From Flectobacillus roseus (lineage in GTDB: Bacteria; Bacteroidota; Bacteroidia; Cytophagales; Spirosomataceae), in the NCBI RefSeq assembly GCF_030056665.1, contig NZ_JASHIG010000027.1: a stretch of 64,000 nucleotides of DNA. One strand, written 5' to 3'. The position numbers and the translations under genes were made by a program. The notes under the pieces are model-generated. The model was given only the letters and a program-made list of their open reading frames with translations. It was not told the origin of the DNA and made no database searches. Positions 8,834 through 17,370 of this stretch are shown here, in pieces; the stretch's first letter is position 1; each line of letters starts with the position of its first letter.

Positions 8834-10333
8834 ATGACAAATATTTTGGACTTAAAGCAGCAGCTTTTACAAATCCTGGATAGCTTTGGTGTTATTACAC
8901 CAGAAGCATTTTTGGCAGGTGTTTTTGTTGTATTTATTATTGCTGATTTAGTTATAACCAAACAGTCCTCAAAACTTGTTGCTTCTACAGTCTCAACTTC
9001 AAATTTTACCGTAGCAGGCATAATCGTTTTATTAATTAATTTGTATCAAGTAATAGACCAATTTGCGACTATTAATGATACTTTTTTATTTGATAAAATG
9101 CTTTTTATTGATGCCAAAGCTATTTTCTTTAAAGCATTGATAAGTATTTCAGGAATCTTGATGCTTTTGCACATACATATCAATAAGTATCAATTTCCCA
9201 ACGAGTTTTATGCTATTGCTATAGCTATGATTATCGCTTTACAATTGATGACCATGTCTGTCAATTTGCTGATGATTTATCTAGCGATAGAAATGGTATC
9301 CTTGCTTTCTTATATCTTGACTACCATCAATAAAGATAAAGTTGGCGCAGAAGGCGGTATCAAATATCTTATTTTTGGTGCTACCTCTTCAGCGATTATG
9401 TTGTACGGAATGTCATTATTGTATGGCATGACGGGCACATTGTCTATTACTTCGCCAGATTTTAGCAGAGGACTTACACAGGTTGACGAATTGGCTACCA
9501 CTGTGGCAGTTGTTATGACTATTGCTGGTTTTTTGTTTAAGCTTTCAGCTACTCCTTTTCATATTTGGACGCCAGATACGTATCAGGCTGCTCCAATGCC
9601 GATTGTTGCCTTTTTTTCGGTTGCGCCAAAGTTGGCTACCATGTTGGTAGCATTACGCTTCTATATGGCAGTTCCCAACGACTTAAGGCTCGTTACTGGC
9701 GTGATAGCTTTGGCGACGATTACGTTTGGTAATTTTTCGGCATTATGGCAAAATAAAGCCAAGCGATTATTGGCCTATTCTACCATTGCCCATTCGGGAT
9801 TTTTGTTGATAGGGTTGGTGGCGTTATCTGAGCTAAGTGTTAAAAGTTTAGTGTTTTATTTGGTAACATATCTCTTTGCCAACTTCGCAGCATTTTATTT
9901 GGTTGATTTATTAGCGATTTACCTAGGAACTAAGAACGATTTTGAGATAGTGCAAATTAAGGGTTTAGGTCGAAAAAATCCTGCACTTGGCATATTATTA
10001 TTAATAACGTTAGTATCTCTTGCGGGACTTCCTCCAACGGCAGGTTTCTTCGCCAAATTTAATATCTTTTCAGCACTTTGGGAAGCTTATCAAACAGCAG
10101 ATACGCAAAAGCATATCCTATTGCTTTTATTTATTTTTGGATTATTCAATACTGCAATTTCTTTGTTTTTTTATCTTAAAATACCTTTTTATTTATTTTT
10201 CAAAAACGCTGAAACCGAGTTTGATACATCTCTTTCTACGACTCAGTATTTACTGGCAGGGGCTCTATGTCTTCCTTTGTTAGGATTCTTCTTTAAGGCA
10301 GATTGGTTAATGAACCTGATTGCTTTGTTGTAG
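8834..10333 (+). CDS. nuoN: NADH-quinone oxidoreductase subunit N
   Basis: Third antiporter-like subunit of complex I; 499 aa, family usually 480-500. Key stretches are YLAIEMVSLLSYILTTINK, GGIKYLIFGATSSAIMLYG, PFHIWTPDTYQAAPMPIVAF (about 240-260) and NKAKRLLAYSTIAHSGFLLIG, all with the expected lysines. It is separated from nuoM by a 1.1-kb gap that holds only the opposite-strand histidine kinase, so it needs its own promoter; none with a good consensus is visible in the 70-base gap. The start at 8834 gives the expected N-terminus before the first membrane helix. Confidence 0.95.
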   Translation: MTNILDLKQQLLQILDSFGVITPEAFLAGVFVVFIIADLVITKQSSKLVASTVSTSNFTVAGIIVLLINLYQVIDQFATINDTFLFDKMLFIDAKAIFFKALISISGILMLLHIHINKYQFPNEFYAIAIAMIIALQLMTMSVNLLMIYLAIEMVSLLSYILTTINKDKVGAEGGIKYLIFGATSSAIMLYGMSLLYGMTGTLSITSPDFSRGLTQVDELATTVAVVMTIAGFLFKLSATPFHIWTPDTYQAAPMPIVAFFSVAPKLATMLVALRFYMAVPNDLRLVTGVIALATITFGNFSALWQNKAKRLLAYSTIAHSGFLLIGLVALSELSVKSLVFYLVTYLFANFAAFYLVDLLAIYLGTKNDFEIVQIKGLGRKNPALGILLLITLVSLAGLPPTAGFFAKFNIFSALWEAYQTADTQKHILLLLFIFGLFNTAISLFFYLKIPFYLFFKNAETEFDTSLSTTQYLLAGALCLPLLGFFFKADWLMNLIALL

Positions 10334-10364
10334 AAAGTTTATTAGTTTAGAGGATAGCACTACT

Positions 10365-10414
10365 GTAGGTAACCCCAATAATGGTACTTTAGGTGTTGAA
10401 ATTACCTACCATTA
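10365..10414 (+). promoter_or_regulatory. Mutually exclusive stem-loops in the M3 peptidase leader
   Basis: GTAGGTAA (10365-10372) is complementary to TTACCTAC (10402-10409), and TAATGGTA (10379-10386) is complementary to TACCATTA (10407-10414). The two right arms overlap at 10407-10409, so only one stem can form at a time. This sits 37 bases before the peptidase ATG. Alternating stems of this kind can attenuate expression; that role is inference. Confidence 0.35.
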
Positions 10415-10450
10415 AACGCTAACTTAGCATAACAATCTTAATCTATTATT

Positions 10451-12190
10451 ATGACTGCGACGATATCGACTACTCCTCCTGCTCGTACTTTTCTTGGAGA
10501 TAATTTTGTACTAACAAATGTAGAAAGCGTAAAGCCATTTTATGAAAATTTGGTAGAACGTTCTATTGATACACTTGAAGAATTTAGAAAATTCTTGAAA
10601 GATCGCTCTGAGCTTGAAAGTTATCTTTCAGAGAACTTTGCTTGGCGTTATATCAAAATGACTTGCGATACTACCGACAAAGAAGTAAAAGCACATTTTG
10701 ACCAGTTTGTGACAGAAATCCAACCAGAGCTGGCAAATTATGATGATACCCTCAATAAAAAGACTTTAGAAAGTCCTTTCTTAGAAACATTGACTTCTGA
10801 AGGAGAAGATGCTGAAGCATTTAATATTACGTTTAGAGGTATTAAAAAAGCTACTGAAATATTCAGAACAGAAAATATTAGCCTTTTTACGGAAGTCCAA
10901 AATCTCTCAAGCGAGTACCAAGGTACAGTGGGTGTAATGACCGTTGAAATAGATGGTCAGACTAAAACTTTGCAACAAGCGGGTGTATATTTGGAAAATG
11001 CAGATAGAGCTATTCGTGAAATGGCTTATCGCAAAATTCAAGAACGTCGTATTCAGGATCGTGATAAATTGGATGAAGTTTTCAATAAACTCAAAACGGT
11101 TCGTCATCAGATTGCATTGAATGCGGGATTCGAAAACTTCCGTGATTATTCGTTTGCTTCATTAAAGCGTTTTGACTACACTCCAAAGGAATGTTTTGAT
11201 TTTCATGAAGCTGTAGCTGAAACTGTTGTACCAATCTTGAATCAATTGGCTGAGGAACGTAAAGCAACGTTAGCCTTGGATTCATTACGTCCTTGGGACA
11301 AAGGTGTAGATGTAAAAGGACGCCCAGCTTTGCATCCGTTCAATGGAGGCGAAGATTTACTCAATAAAACGATTGATTGTTTTAATCTTCTTGATCCATT
11401 CTTAGGGGAATGCTTGACCCTAATGAAACAAATGGGACGCCTAGATTTAGAATCAAGAATTGGTAAAGCGCCAGGAGGATATAATTATCCTTTAGAAGAA
11501 ACAGGTTTTCCGTTTATTTTCATGAATGCTTCATCGTTGATGCGCGACGTAATTACCTTGTTGCATGAGGGAGGACATGCTGTGCATTCGATTGTAACAA
11601 AAGATTTAGCCTTGAATACGTTCCGTAATTTTCCATCGGAAGTTGCAGAGTTAGCTTCAATGTCGATGGAGTTGATTACGATGGATTACTGGCATGTGTA
11701 TTTCGATAATGAAGAAGAATTGCGTCGTGCAAAGATTCAACATTTGGAGGATATATTGAGTACTTTGCCTTGGGTAGCTACTGTAGATAAATTCCAGCAT
11801 TGGATTTACGAAAACCCAACCCATACTACCGAAGAACGTACACAAGCTTGGCTTCGAATTTATGAACAATTTACAGATTCAATTACGGATTGGTCTGGTT
11901 TGGAGACCTTCAAATCGAGTATGTGGCATCGTCAATTACATATATTCGAATTACCTTTCTATTATATCGAATATGGTATTGCACAGTTGGGAGCTATCGG
12001 TGTGTGGAAAAACTATAAAGAGAATCCACAGAAAGGCTTGGAAGGCTATTTGAATGCGTTGAAATTGGGATATACCAAACCAATGGCTTCGGTTTATAAT
12101 GCGGCAAATATTCCATTTGATTTTTCAAAAGAACATATAGCTTCATTGATGACATTTTTGCAAGGGGAACTAAACACCCTCCAAAGCTAA
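10451..12190 (+). CDS. M3 family oligoendopeptidase (PepF-like)
   Basis: Cytoplasmic zinc metallopeptidase that degrades short peptides; 579 aa, in the normal range for M3 oligoendopeptidases. The HExxH zinc site is H372-E373-G-G-H376 in LLHEGGHAVHS. The third ligand should be a glutamate in the following FPSEVAELASMSMEL stretch (about 395-412). The N-terminal half is alpha-helical (ENLVERSIDTLEEFRKFL) and matches the PepF-type lobe. There is no signal peptide. It is single-gene on the plus strand and ends at a bidirectional terminator shared with convergent rpsJ. Confidence 0.93.
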   Translation: MTATISTTPPARTFLGDNFVLTNVESVKPFYENLVERSIDTLEEFRKFLKDRSELESYLSENFAWRYIKMTCDTTDKEVKAHFDQFVTEIQPELANYDDTLNKKTLESPFLETLTSEGEDAEAFNITFRGIKKATEIFRTENISLFTEVQNLSSEYQGTVGVMTVEIDGQTKTLQQAGVYLENADRAIREMAYRKIQERRIQDRDKLDEVFNKLKTVRHQIALNAGFENFRDYSFASLKRFDYTPKECFDFHEAVAETVVPILNQLAEERKATLALDSLRPWDKGVDVKGRPALHPFNGGEDLLNKTIDCFNLLDPFLGECLTLMKQMGRLDLESRIGKAPGGYNYPLEETGFPFIFMNASSLMRDVITLLHEGGHAVHSIVTKDLALNTFRNFPSEVAELASMSMELITMDYWHVYFDNEEELRRAKIQHLEDILSTLPWVATVDKFQHWIYENPTHTTEERTQAWLRIYEQFTDSITDWSGLETFKSSMWHRQLHIFELPFYYIEYGIAQLGAIGVWKNYKENPQKGLEGYLNALKLGYTKPMASVYNAANIPFDFSKEHIASLMTFLQGELNTLQS

Positions 12191-12213
12191 GAAATATCGA
12201 ATACGCTAAAAAC

Positions 12214-12251
12214 AAAAATCCCATCGAGACTTGGTCTGGATGGGATTTTTT
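12214..12251. terminator. Bidirectional terminator between M3 peptidase and rpsJ
   Basis: AAAAATCCCATC (12214-12225) pairs perfectly with GATGGGATTTTT (12239-12250) around a 13-base loop. It has T-runs in both readings and serves the two convergent genes. Confidence 0.85.
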
Positions 12252-12272
12252 ATGATTTGGAATCAAGGCAAA

Positions 12273-12578
12273 CTACACTTTGATTTCAACGTCAACACCT
12301 GAAGGCAATTCTAATTTCATCAAAGCATCAACTGTTTTTGGAGATGATGAATAGATGTCAATTAGACGCTTGTAAGTACACAATTGGAATTGCTCACGAG
12401 CTTTTTTGTTAACGTGTGGTGAACGCAAAACTGTGAATTTTTCCACTTTTGTAGGCAAAGGAATAGGACCTGAAACAACAGCACCTGTAGCCTTAACAGC
12501 CTTCACGATTTTCTCAGCCGATTTGTCCACTAAAGTGTGGTCAAAAGACTTCAATTTGATTCTGATTTTTTGATTCAT
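12273..12578 (-). CDS. rpsJ: 30S ribosomal protein S10
   Basis: Small-subunit protein S10, which also acts as NusE in transcription antitermination. I use the ATG at 12578 (MNQKIRIKLKSFDH), giving 101 aa, the normal length. The longer frame from 12620 adds 14 residues outside the family and overlaps the leader. Hallmarks are the SFDH N-terminus, TGAVVSGPIPLPTKVEKFTVLRSPHVNKKAREQF in the loop region, and the C-terminal DIYSSSPKTVDALMKLELPSGVDVEIK. It is usually the first gene of the S10 operon or follows fusA. Here a pseudouridine synthase intervenes upstream and no rplC follows. Confidence 0.97.
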   Translation of the reverse strand: MNQKIRIKLKSFDHTLVDKSAEKIVKAVKATGAVVSGPIPLPTKVEKFTVLRSPHVNKKAREQFQLCTYKRLIDIYSSSPKTVDALMKLELPSGVDVEIKV

Positions 12579-12640
12579 CTGAATTGGTACGTTTGGTAAA
12601 ACCAAAGCCGAAAGTACCATTTGCTTCGGATTTGGGACTG

Positions 12641-12672
12641 CAAAATTACTGATTTACAAGTTATTGAGCAAA
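12641..12672 (-). promoter_or_regulatory. rpsJ promoter
   Basis: On the minus strand TTTG (12672-12669) is followed after 20 bases by TAATTTTG (12648-12641), an exact match to TTTG/TAnnTTTG. The predicted start of transcription, near 12634, leaves a leader of about 55 bases before rpsJ. Confidence 0.7.
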
Positions 12673-12726
12673 TGCTATTCTAGATATTTTTATAAAAACA
12701 AAATGGGGTATCGCTTAATGAGGTAT

Positions 12727-13437
12727 CTATTGCTGTTCGATAAGCAAACCATCAGTTGAAATTCCAATCTTTTGTAGAATTTCCAAGAACTCATTTTGCA
12801 AGGGTGCCTCAATCAATAATGGTTTATGCGTAATAGGATGGACAATCTCCAACGATGCCGCATGAAGGAGCATGGTATTCAGTCCAAAATGCTGCTCAAA
12901 CATCTTATTATGTTTGCATTCTCCATGAGTTTTGTCACCAATAAGATAATGGCGTAGTTGTGCAAAATGCCTACGTATTTGGTGCATACGACCTGTTTCA
13001 GGATATATTTCTGCCAGCGAATACCGAGAGGTGGGATAACGACTCACTTCTATTGGGAGTTCAATTTGGTGTAAGCACTTAAATCGAGTCAGTGCATCTT
13101 GCATATCTCCATTGTCTTTAGCCAAGGGTCTATCAGTAAAGCCTTCATCGGGTAAATATCCTCTTACAAGCGCCCAATATTTTTTGTGCGTTGTATGCTG
13201 TTCAAACTGCTGTTTGACCAGTTTGTCAACCTCTTTATTCAAGGCAAATAATAGTACGCCACCCGTTTTACGGTCAATTCGGTGACATGGACTTACCCAT
13301 ACACCCAGTTGGTCTCGAAGTAGCTGTAAAGCAAATACAGTTTCTTCAGCCGCAATAGGCGAGCGATGAACCAGCAAATTATGAGGTTTGTTGATAGCTA
13401 CAAGATATTCGTCTTGATAAAGAATGGGGAGTGTCAT
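12727..13437 (-). CDS. RluA-family RNA pseudouridine synthase (TruC-like)
   Basis: Converts a specific uridine in RNA to pseudouridine. The catalytic motif is HRIDRKTGGVLL (aspartate nucleophile), followed by KKYWALVRG and the C-terminal TGRMHQIRRHFAQLRHYLIGD motif. It lacks an S4 domain, as TruC does; TruC (tRNA U65) is the closest guess but rRNA targets cannot be excluded. I start at the ATG at 13437 (MTLPILYQDEYLV); 13443 is an equally plausible ATG. The frame extends to 13500 but would cross the fusA terminator, so the longer start is rejected. It lies between fusA and rpsJ on the same strand. Confidence 0.88.
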   Translation of the reverse strand: MTLPILYQDEYLVAINKPHNLLVHRSPIAAEETVFALQLLRDQLGVWVSPCHRIDRKTGGVLLFALNKEVDKLVKQQFEQHTTHKKYWALVRGYLPDEGFTDRPLAKDNGDMQDALTRFKCLHQIELPIEVSRYPTSRYSLAEIYPETGRMHQIRRHFAQLRHYLIGDKTHGECKHNKMFEQHFGLNTMLLHAASLEIVHPITHKPLLIEAPLQNEFLEILQKIGISTDGLLIEQQ

Positions 13438-13457
13438 TGGCATAGGGGATAAATAAA

Positions 13458-13487
13458 ACCGCCCCCACGACAAGTCGAGGAGGCGGT
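13458..13487 (-). terminator. Terminator of fusA
   Basis: On the minus strand ACCGCCTCC pairs with GGGGGCGGT (one G-T pair), with an inner CGAC/GTCG stem, followed by TTTATTT. It is GC-rich and located 32 bases after the fusA stop, so fusA is isolated from the downstream pseudouridine synthase. Confidence 0.85.
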
Positions 13488-13519
13488 AGCTTATATACAA
13501 CTAGCAAGCTAGTGTGTTA

Positions 13520-15613
13520 TTACAAACCTTTAGCTTTTTTCACTACTTCGTCAGCAATGTTTTGCGGAACGAATTCATAGTGAGAGAAAGTCAAGTTAGC
13601 TGTAGCACGACCAGAAGACATTGTACGAAGGTCAGTTACATAACCGAACAATTCAGACAATGGAATATCTGCTTTCAAGATTACAGCACCTTGTTTTGAA
13701 TCCATACCTTTCATCATACCACGACGACGGTTCATGTCACCTGTGATAGGACCAGTATATTCGTCTGGAGTAACAACTTCAACAGCCATGATAGGTTCCA
13801 TCAATTTAGCACCTGCTGCTTTTGCTGCTTCTTTGTAACCCATACGAGCAGCCAATTCGAATGACAACGCATCTGAATCGACATCGTGGAATGAACCGTG
13901 GAACAAACGAACACGCATTGAGTCCATTGGGTATCCAGCTAAAGCACCATTTTTCATAGCACCTTCGAAACCTTTTTGGATAGCAGGGATAAATTCTTTT
14001 GGAATTACACCACCAACGATACCGTTAATGAATTCCAAACCTTCTTTACCATCTTCTCTTGGTCCCATTTCGAATACGATATCGGCAAACTTACCTTTAC
14101 CACCTGATTGTTTTTTGTAAACCTCACGGTGTTCAGTAGTTTTAGTTAACGATTCTTTGTAAGCTACCTGAGGAGCACCTTGGTTTACTTCCACTTTGAA
14201 TTCACGACGCATACGGTCGATGATGATTTCAAGGTGAAGCTCACCCATACCTTTGATGATAGTTTGACCTGTTTCTTCGTTAGATTCAACTTGCAAAGTA
14301 GGGTCTTCTTCGATCAATTTACCAATAGCTTTCGAGAAGTTGTCTTGGTCAGCTGATTTCTTAGGCTCGATAGCATAACCGATAACTGGATCAGGGAATA
14401 CCATTGATTCAAGAACGATAGGGTTTTTCTCATCAGAAAGGGTATCACCAGTTTTGATGTCTTTGAAACCTACTACCGCAGCAATATCACCAGCTTCTAA
14501 GCGCTCGATTGAGTTTTGCTTGTTAGCGTGCATTTGGAAGATACGAGAGATACGCTCTTTGTTTCCTGAACGGTTGTTCAAGATATAAGAACCAGCTTCT
14601 AACACACCTGAGTAAGCACGAACAAAACACAAACGACCAACGTAAGGGTCAGTTGCAATTTTAAATGCTAATGCTGAGAAAGGTTCAGTTGTAGATGGTT
14701 TACGCGTGATTTCAGCATCAGTACGAGGGTCAGTACCTTTGATAGATTCTTTATCTAATGGAGAAGGAAGGATCGCCATTACATAATCCAACATTGTTTG
14801 AACACCTTTGTTTTTGAAAGATGAACCACACAACATAGGAACAATTTTCATTGAGATAGTAGCTTCACGAAGAGCAGCCAAAATTTCATCTTCAGAGATA
14901 GATTCTGGATCTTCGAAATATTTCTCCATCAATGACTCGTCAAATTCAGCTACAGCTTCCAATAATTTCTCACGGTATTCAGTAGCTTCGTCCAACATAT
15001 CTTCAGGAATAGGTACTACTTCGAAAGTCATACCTTTATCATGCTCATTCCATTTGATACCACGGAAGTTTACTAAGTCAACTACACCTTCAAATTTATC
15101 TTCAGCACCGATTGGCAATTGAAGAGGTACAGCGTAGCTACCTAACATTTCTTTTACTTGACGACATACGTTCAAGAAGTCAGCACCTGAACGGTCCATT
15201 TTGTTAACAAAACCTAAACGAGGTACGTTGTAGTTGTTAGCCAAACGCCAGTTAGTTTCAGATTGAGGCTCAACACCATCAACAGCACTGAACAAGAATA
15301 CAAGACCATCCAATACACGCAAAGAACGGTTTACCTCTACTGTAAAGTCAACGTGACCTGGAGTATCGATAATGTTGATATGGTATTTCTCATCTCTATA
15401 GTTCCAGTTTACAGTAGTAGCTGCTGAAGTAATGGTAATACCACGCTCTTGCTCTTGCTCCATCCAGTCCATAGTCGCAGCACCGTCGTGTACCTCACCG
15501 ATTTTGTGGCTTACACCAGCATAATACAAGATACGCTCAGTAGTAGTAGTCTTACCAGCGTCAATGTGGGCCGCGATACCAATGTTTCTTGTGTATTTTA
15601 AATCCCTTGCCAT
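13520..15613 (-). CDS. fusA: Translation elongation factor G
   Basis: GTPase that drives ribosome translocation; 697 aa, standard EF-G length. GTP-binding motifs near the N-terminus are AHIDAGKTT (G1), RGITI (G2 region), DTPGHVDF (G3) and NKMDRSG (G4). Domains II to V follow, including the domain IV stretch QGAPQVAYKES. In many bacteria fusA follows rpsL-rpsG and precedes rpsJ or tuf. Here neither rpsL nor rpsG is upstream; an unrelated exported protein is. It has its own promoter (15734-15763) and terminator (13458-13487). Confidence 0.98.
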   Translation of the reverse strand: MARDLKYTRNIGIAAHIDAGKTTTTERILYYAGVSHKIGEVHDGAATMDWMEQEQERGITITSAATTVNWNYRDEKYHINIIDTPGHVDFTVEVNRSLRVLDGLVFLFSAVDGVEPQSETNWRLANNYNVPRLGFVNKMDRSGADFLNVCRQVKEMLGSYAVPLQLPIGAEDKFEGVVDLVNFRGIKWNEHDKGMTFEVVPIPEDMLDEATEYREKLLEAVAEFDESLMEKYFEDPESISEDEILAALREATISMKIVPMLCGSSFKNKGVQTMLDYVMAILPSPLDKESIKGTDPRTDAEITRKPSTTEPFSALAFKIATDPYVGRLCFVRAYSGVLEAGSYILNNRSGNKERISRIFQMHANKQNSIERLEAGDIAAVVGFKDIKTGDTLSDEKNPIVLESMVFPDPVIGYAIEPKKSADQDNFSKAIGKLIEEDPTLQVESNEETGQTIIKGMGELHLEIIIDRMRREFKVEVNQGAPQVAYKESLTKTTEHREVYKKQSGGKGKFADIVFEMGPREDGKEGLEFINGIVGGVIPKEFIPAIQKGFEGAMKNGALAGYPMDSMRVRLFHGSFHDVDSDALSFELAARMGYKEAAKAAGAKLMEPIMAVEVVTPDEYTGPITGDMNRRRGMMKGMDSKQGAVILKADIPLSELFGYVTDLRTMSSGRATANLTFSHYEFVPQNIADEVVKKAKGL

Positions 15614-15733
15614 TTTAAATGTTGATTATTTAGTTTTTTTTAGTTCTTCATTAGTTGGTTAGTTCTTAGCGCAAATTTCTAATTATCAATTATTAATGAA
15701 TTTGACATGACTAACCATCTTAAAATCAGGGTG

Positions 15734-15763
15734 CAAAATTACTGAATCTTAGCGAAATACAAA
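15734..15763 (-). promoter_or_regulatory. fusA promoter
   Basis: On the minus strand TTTG (15763-15760), 18 bases, then TAATTTTG (15741-15734), an exact consensus match using the same -7 octamer as the rpsJ promoter. The predicted leader is about 115 bases. Confidence 0.7.
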
Positions 15764-15839
15764 AATTATCACGATAAGTTTTCATTAATAAAGTCAACAA
15801 AAGTGTTTTTGGATTAAACCAAGAATATTTCCAACAACA

Positions 15840-15873
15840 AAAAACGCTTGTCGCAATTGCAACAAGCGTTTTT
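15840..15873 (-). terminator. Terminator of the downstream-of-15927 gene
   Basis: AAAAACGCTTGT (15840-15851) pairs perfectly with ACAAGCGTTTTT (15862-15873) around a 10-base loop. On the minus strand it follows the 15927-16484 gene and separates it from the fusA promoter. Confidence 0.8.
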
Positions 15874-15926
15874 GTATCACCTAACCACTAAATATATTTT
15901 TACATAAAAAATAATATTTTTTATGT

Positions 15927-16484
15927 TTACTGAATATTCGCTTTGAATTTTGACCACGATAATTGAGCTTGTTCTCCTTCGGCATTGTTGGCCATAATGA
16001 TGATTTCTCCCTCAATTTCATCATCTGTCAATTTGATGATGTTTACACGACCTACTCCATTCAATAATCCTTCCGCATTAGGAAGAGACGCTTGATAAAA
16101 ATTGTTGATGTCGCGGTACTGACTAAAATCTTTTACAATGTTTCCTACATTCTTCTGTGTACCATTTCCTGGAATAAAAAAAGTAGAAGGTTTGTCAACA
16201 TTGTAAAGCCTCACATAAACAGATTCAGAAGTACTGTCGTCGGTGGCCATAATAGTAATGCTGTTTCCACCTCTTTCTATTAATTTTTTGACAACTACTT
16301 TGGATGTTTTGAAAGAATGCTCTCGATTCTCTTCAAAACTGATATTTCCTTTGAAAAACCCTTGTCTGTTCTGATTAAAATCTGCAACCCCGTGACTGAA
16401 TGATATTAAACTAGCAACGAAGCAAAGCAGGAATCCTAATAACACCATCGGGTTTCGGAAGAAACGCCTTGTTCTAATTTTCAT
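15927..16484 (-). CDS. Exported or membrane-anchored protein of unknown function (DUF6252-like)
   Basis: A 185-aa protein with a basic N-terminus and one hydrophobic segment (about 13-32), so it is probably exported or anchored. The rest is predicted beta-rich: VVVKKLIERGGNSITIMATD, VYVRLYNVDKPSTFFIP, RVNIIKLTDDEIEGEIIIMANN and a final WSKFKANI. The pattern of a strand reading -INITxxxxxxIxGxFxFxA- near the end resembles the small beta-sandwich proteins grouped as DUF6252, but the match is only by eye. It is monocistronic with its own terminator. No function can be assigned. Confidence 0.7.
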   Translation of the reverse strand: MKIRTRRFFRNPMVLLGFLLCFVASLISFSHGVADFNQNRQGFFKGNISFEENREHSFKTSKVVVKKLIERGGNSITIMATDDSTSESVYVRLYNVDKPSTFFIPGNGTQKNVGNIVKDFSQYRDINNFYQASLPNAEGLLNGVGRVNIIKLTDDEIEGEIIIMANNAEGEQAQLSWSKFKANIQ

Positions 16485-16660
16485 GAACTTGTATCGTTAA
16501 GTGTACTTGCGAAAGTACTTTAACTGTTAGAAATAACTTAAAACACTAGTTGAGCAAAAATTTTGCCAATAGCATTGTTGTATTTTTTTTATCTAAGCAA
16601 CAACAAAAATAGAATACTCTATTTACTTTATCAATAGCATATCCAATACTTTATTGTTAA

Positions 16661-16711
16661 AGTTATTAAACGGTTGTTTGTATAGCTTTACCAAACAACC
16701 GTTTAATAACT
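16661..16711. repeat. 20-bp perfect inverted repeat in an 886-base gene-free gap
   Basis: Bases 16661-16680 are exactly complementary to 16692-16711 (AGTTATTAAACGGTTGTTTG on the left arm), separated by 11 bases. No T-run follows on either strand, so a plain terminator is unlikely. The surrounding gap 16485-17370 lies between the divergent 16484 gene and ispH, is AT-rich, and shows only short palindromes otherwise (GTACTT/AAGTAC at 16504-16518). A 67-codon frame at 17075-17278 has no coding character. Confidence 0.6.
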
Positions 16712-17370
16712 GACTTATCTATCTTATTGACGCTCGAATAGGTCTGAAAGTTACAGATAAAAATAAAAAAACTTTAAAAATGTACTTAAGAGCTTGTTTT
16801 AGAGGTTTTTGAAAGAAGATGTTTTATTAACTAATAGGTGTACTTCAACCAAATGTATCAATACTAATAAGATAATATTACTGACAAAAATCATTTTTTT
16901 GAAAGATTGTGTCGAATATCTAATACAAAATTATTAGGTGTGAAGCGCTAAGCTTAGTGATAATTTAGGAATGCTGGTTTTGAGTTAATGATACCTAGTT
17001 ATTTAGTTGTAAGAGTTGGATTTTTCGAACTAATCACAACAATAAAAGTGTTTTAATCATAAACAACTTGTTTGCTAATAAGGCAATAGCAAATCGAAAA
17101 TTTTACAGTAATCCACATAGTTGAAAATGACTTTGTGCGTTTTGAAAAAACAAGAAATTAGCCTTTGTGAAAATATCCGTGAGACAACTATTATCTTTGG
17201 CGTACTTTTCCTGAAAATCTCATTAAGATTGACAGGTCGATGAATTATAGCAATAACGTCTAACAGTGCCAACGACAACCATCTGGTACAGGTGTTTGAA
17301 AGATTTTACAAGTTTTTTGTGATTATACGACGATTTTCAAAACTGTTAGGTCAAAAACTAGTTTAATAAA

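Noticed and set aside
17075..17278. 67-codon minus-strand frame in the gap before ispH
   Set aside because: No family, unusual composition and no start context; probably random in AT-rich DNA.
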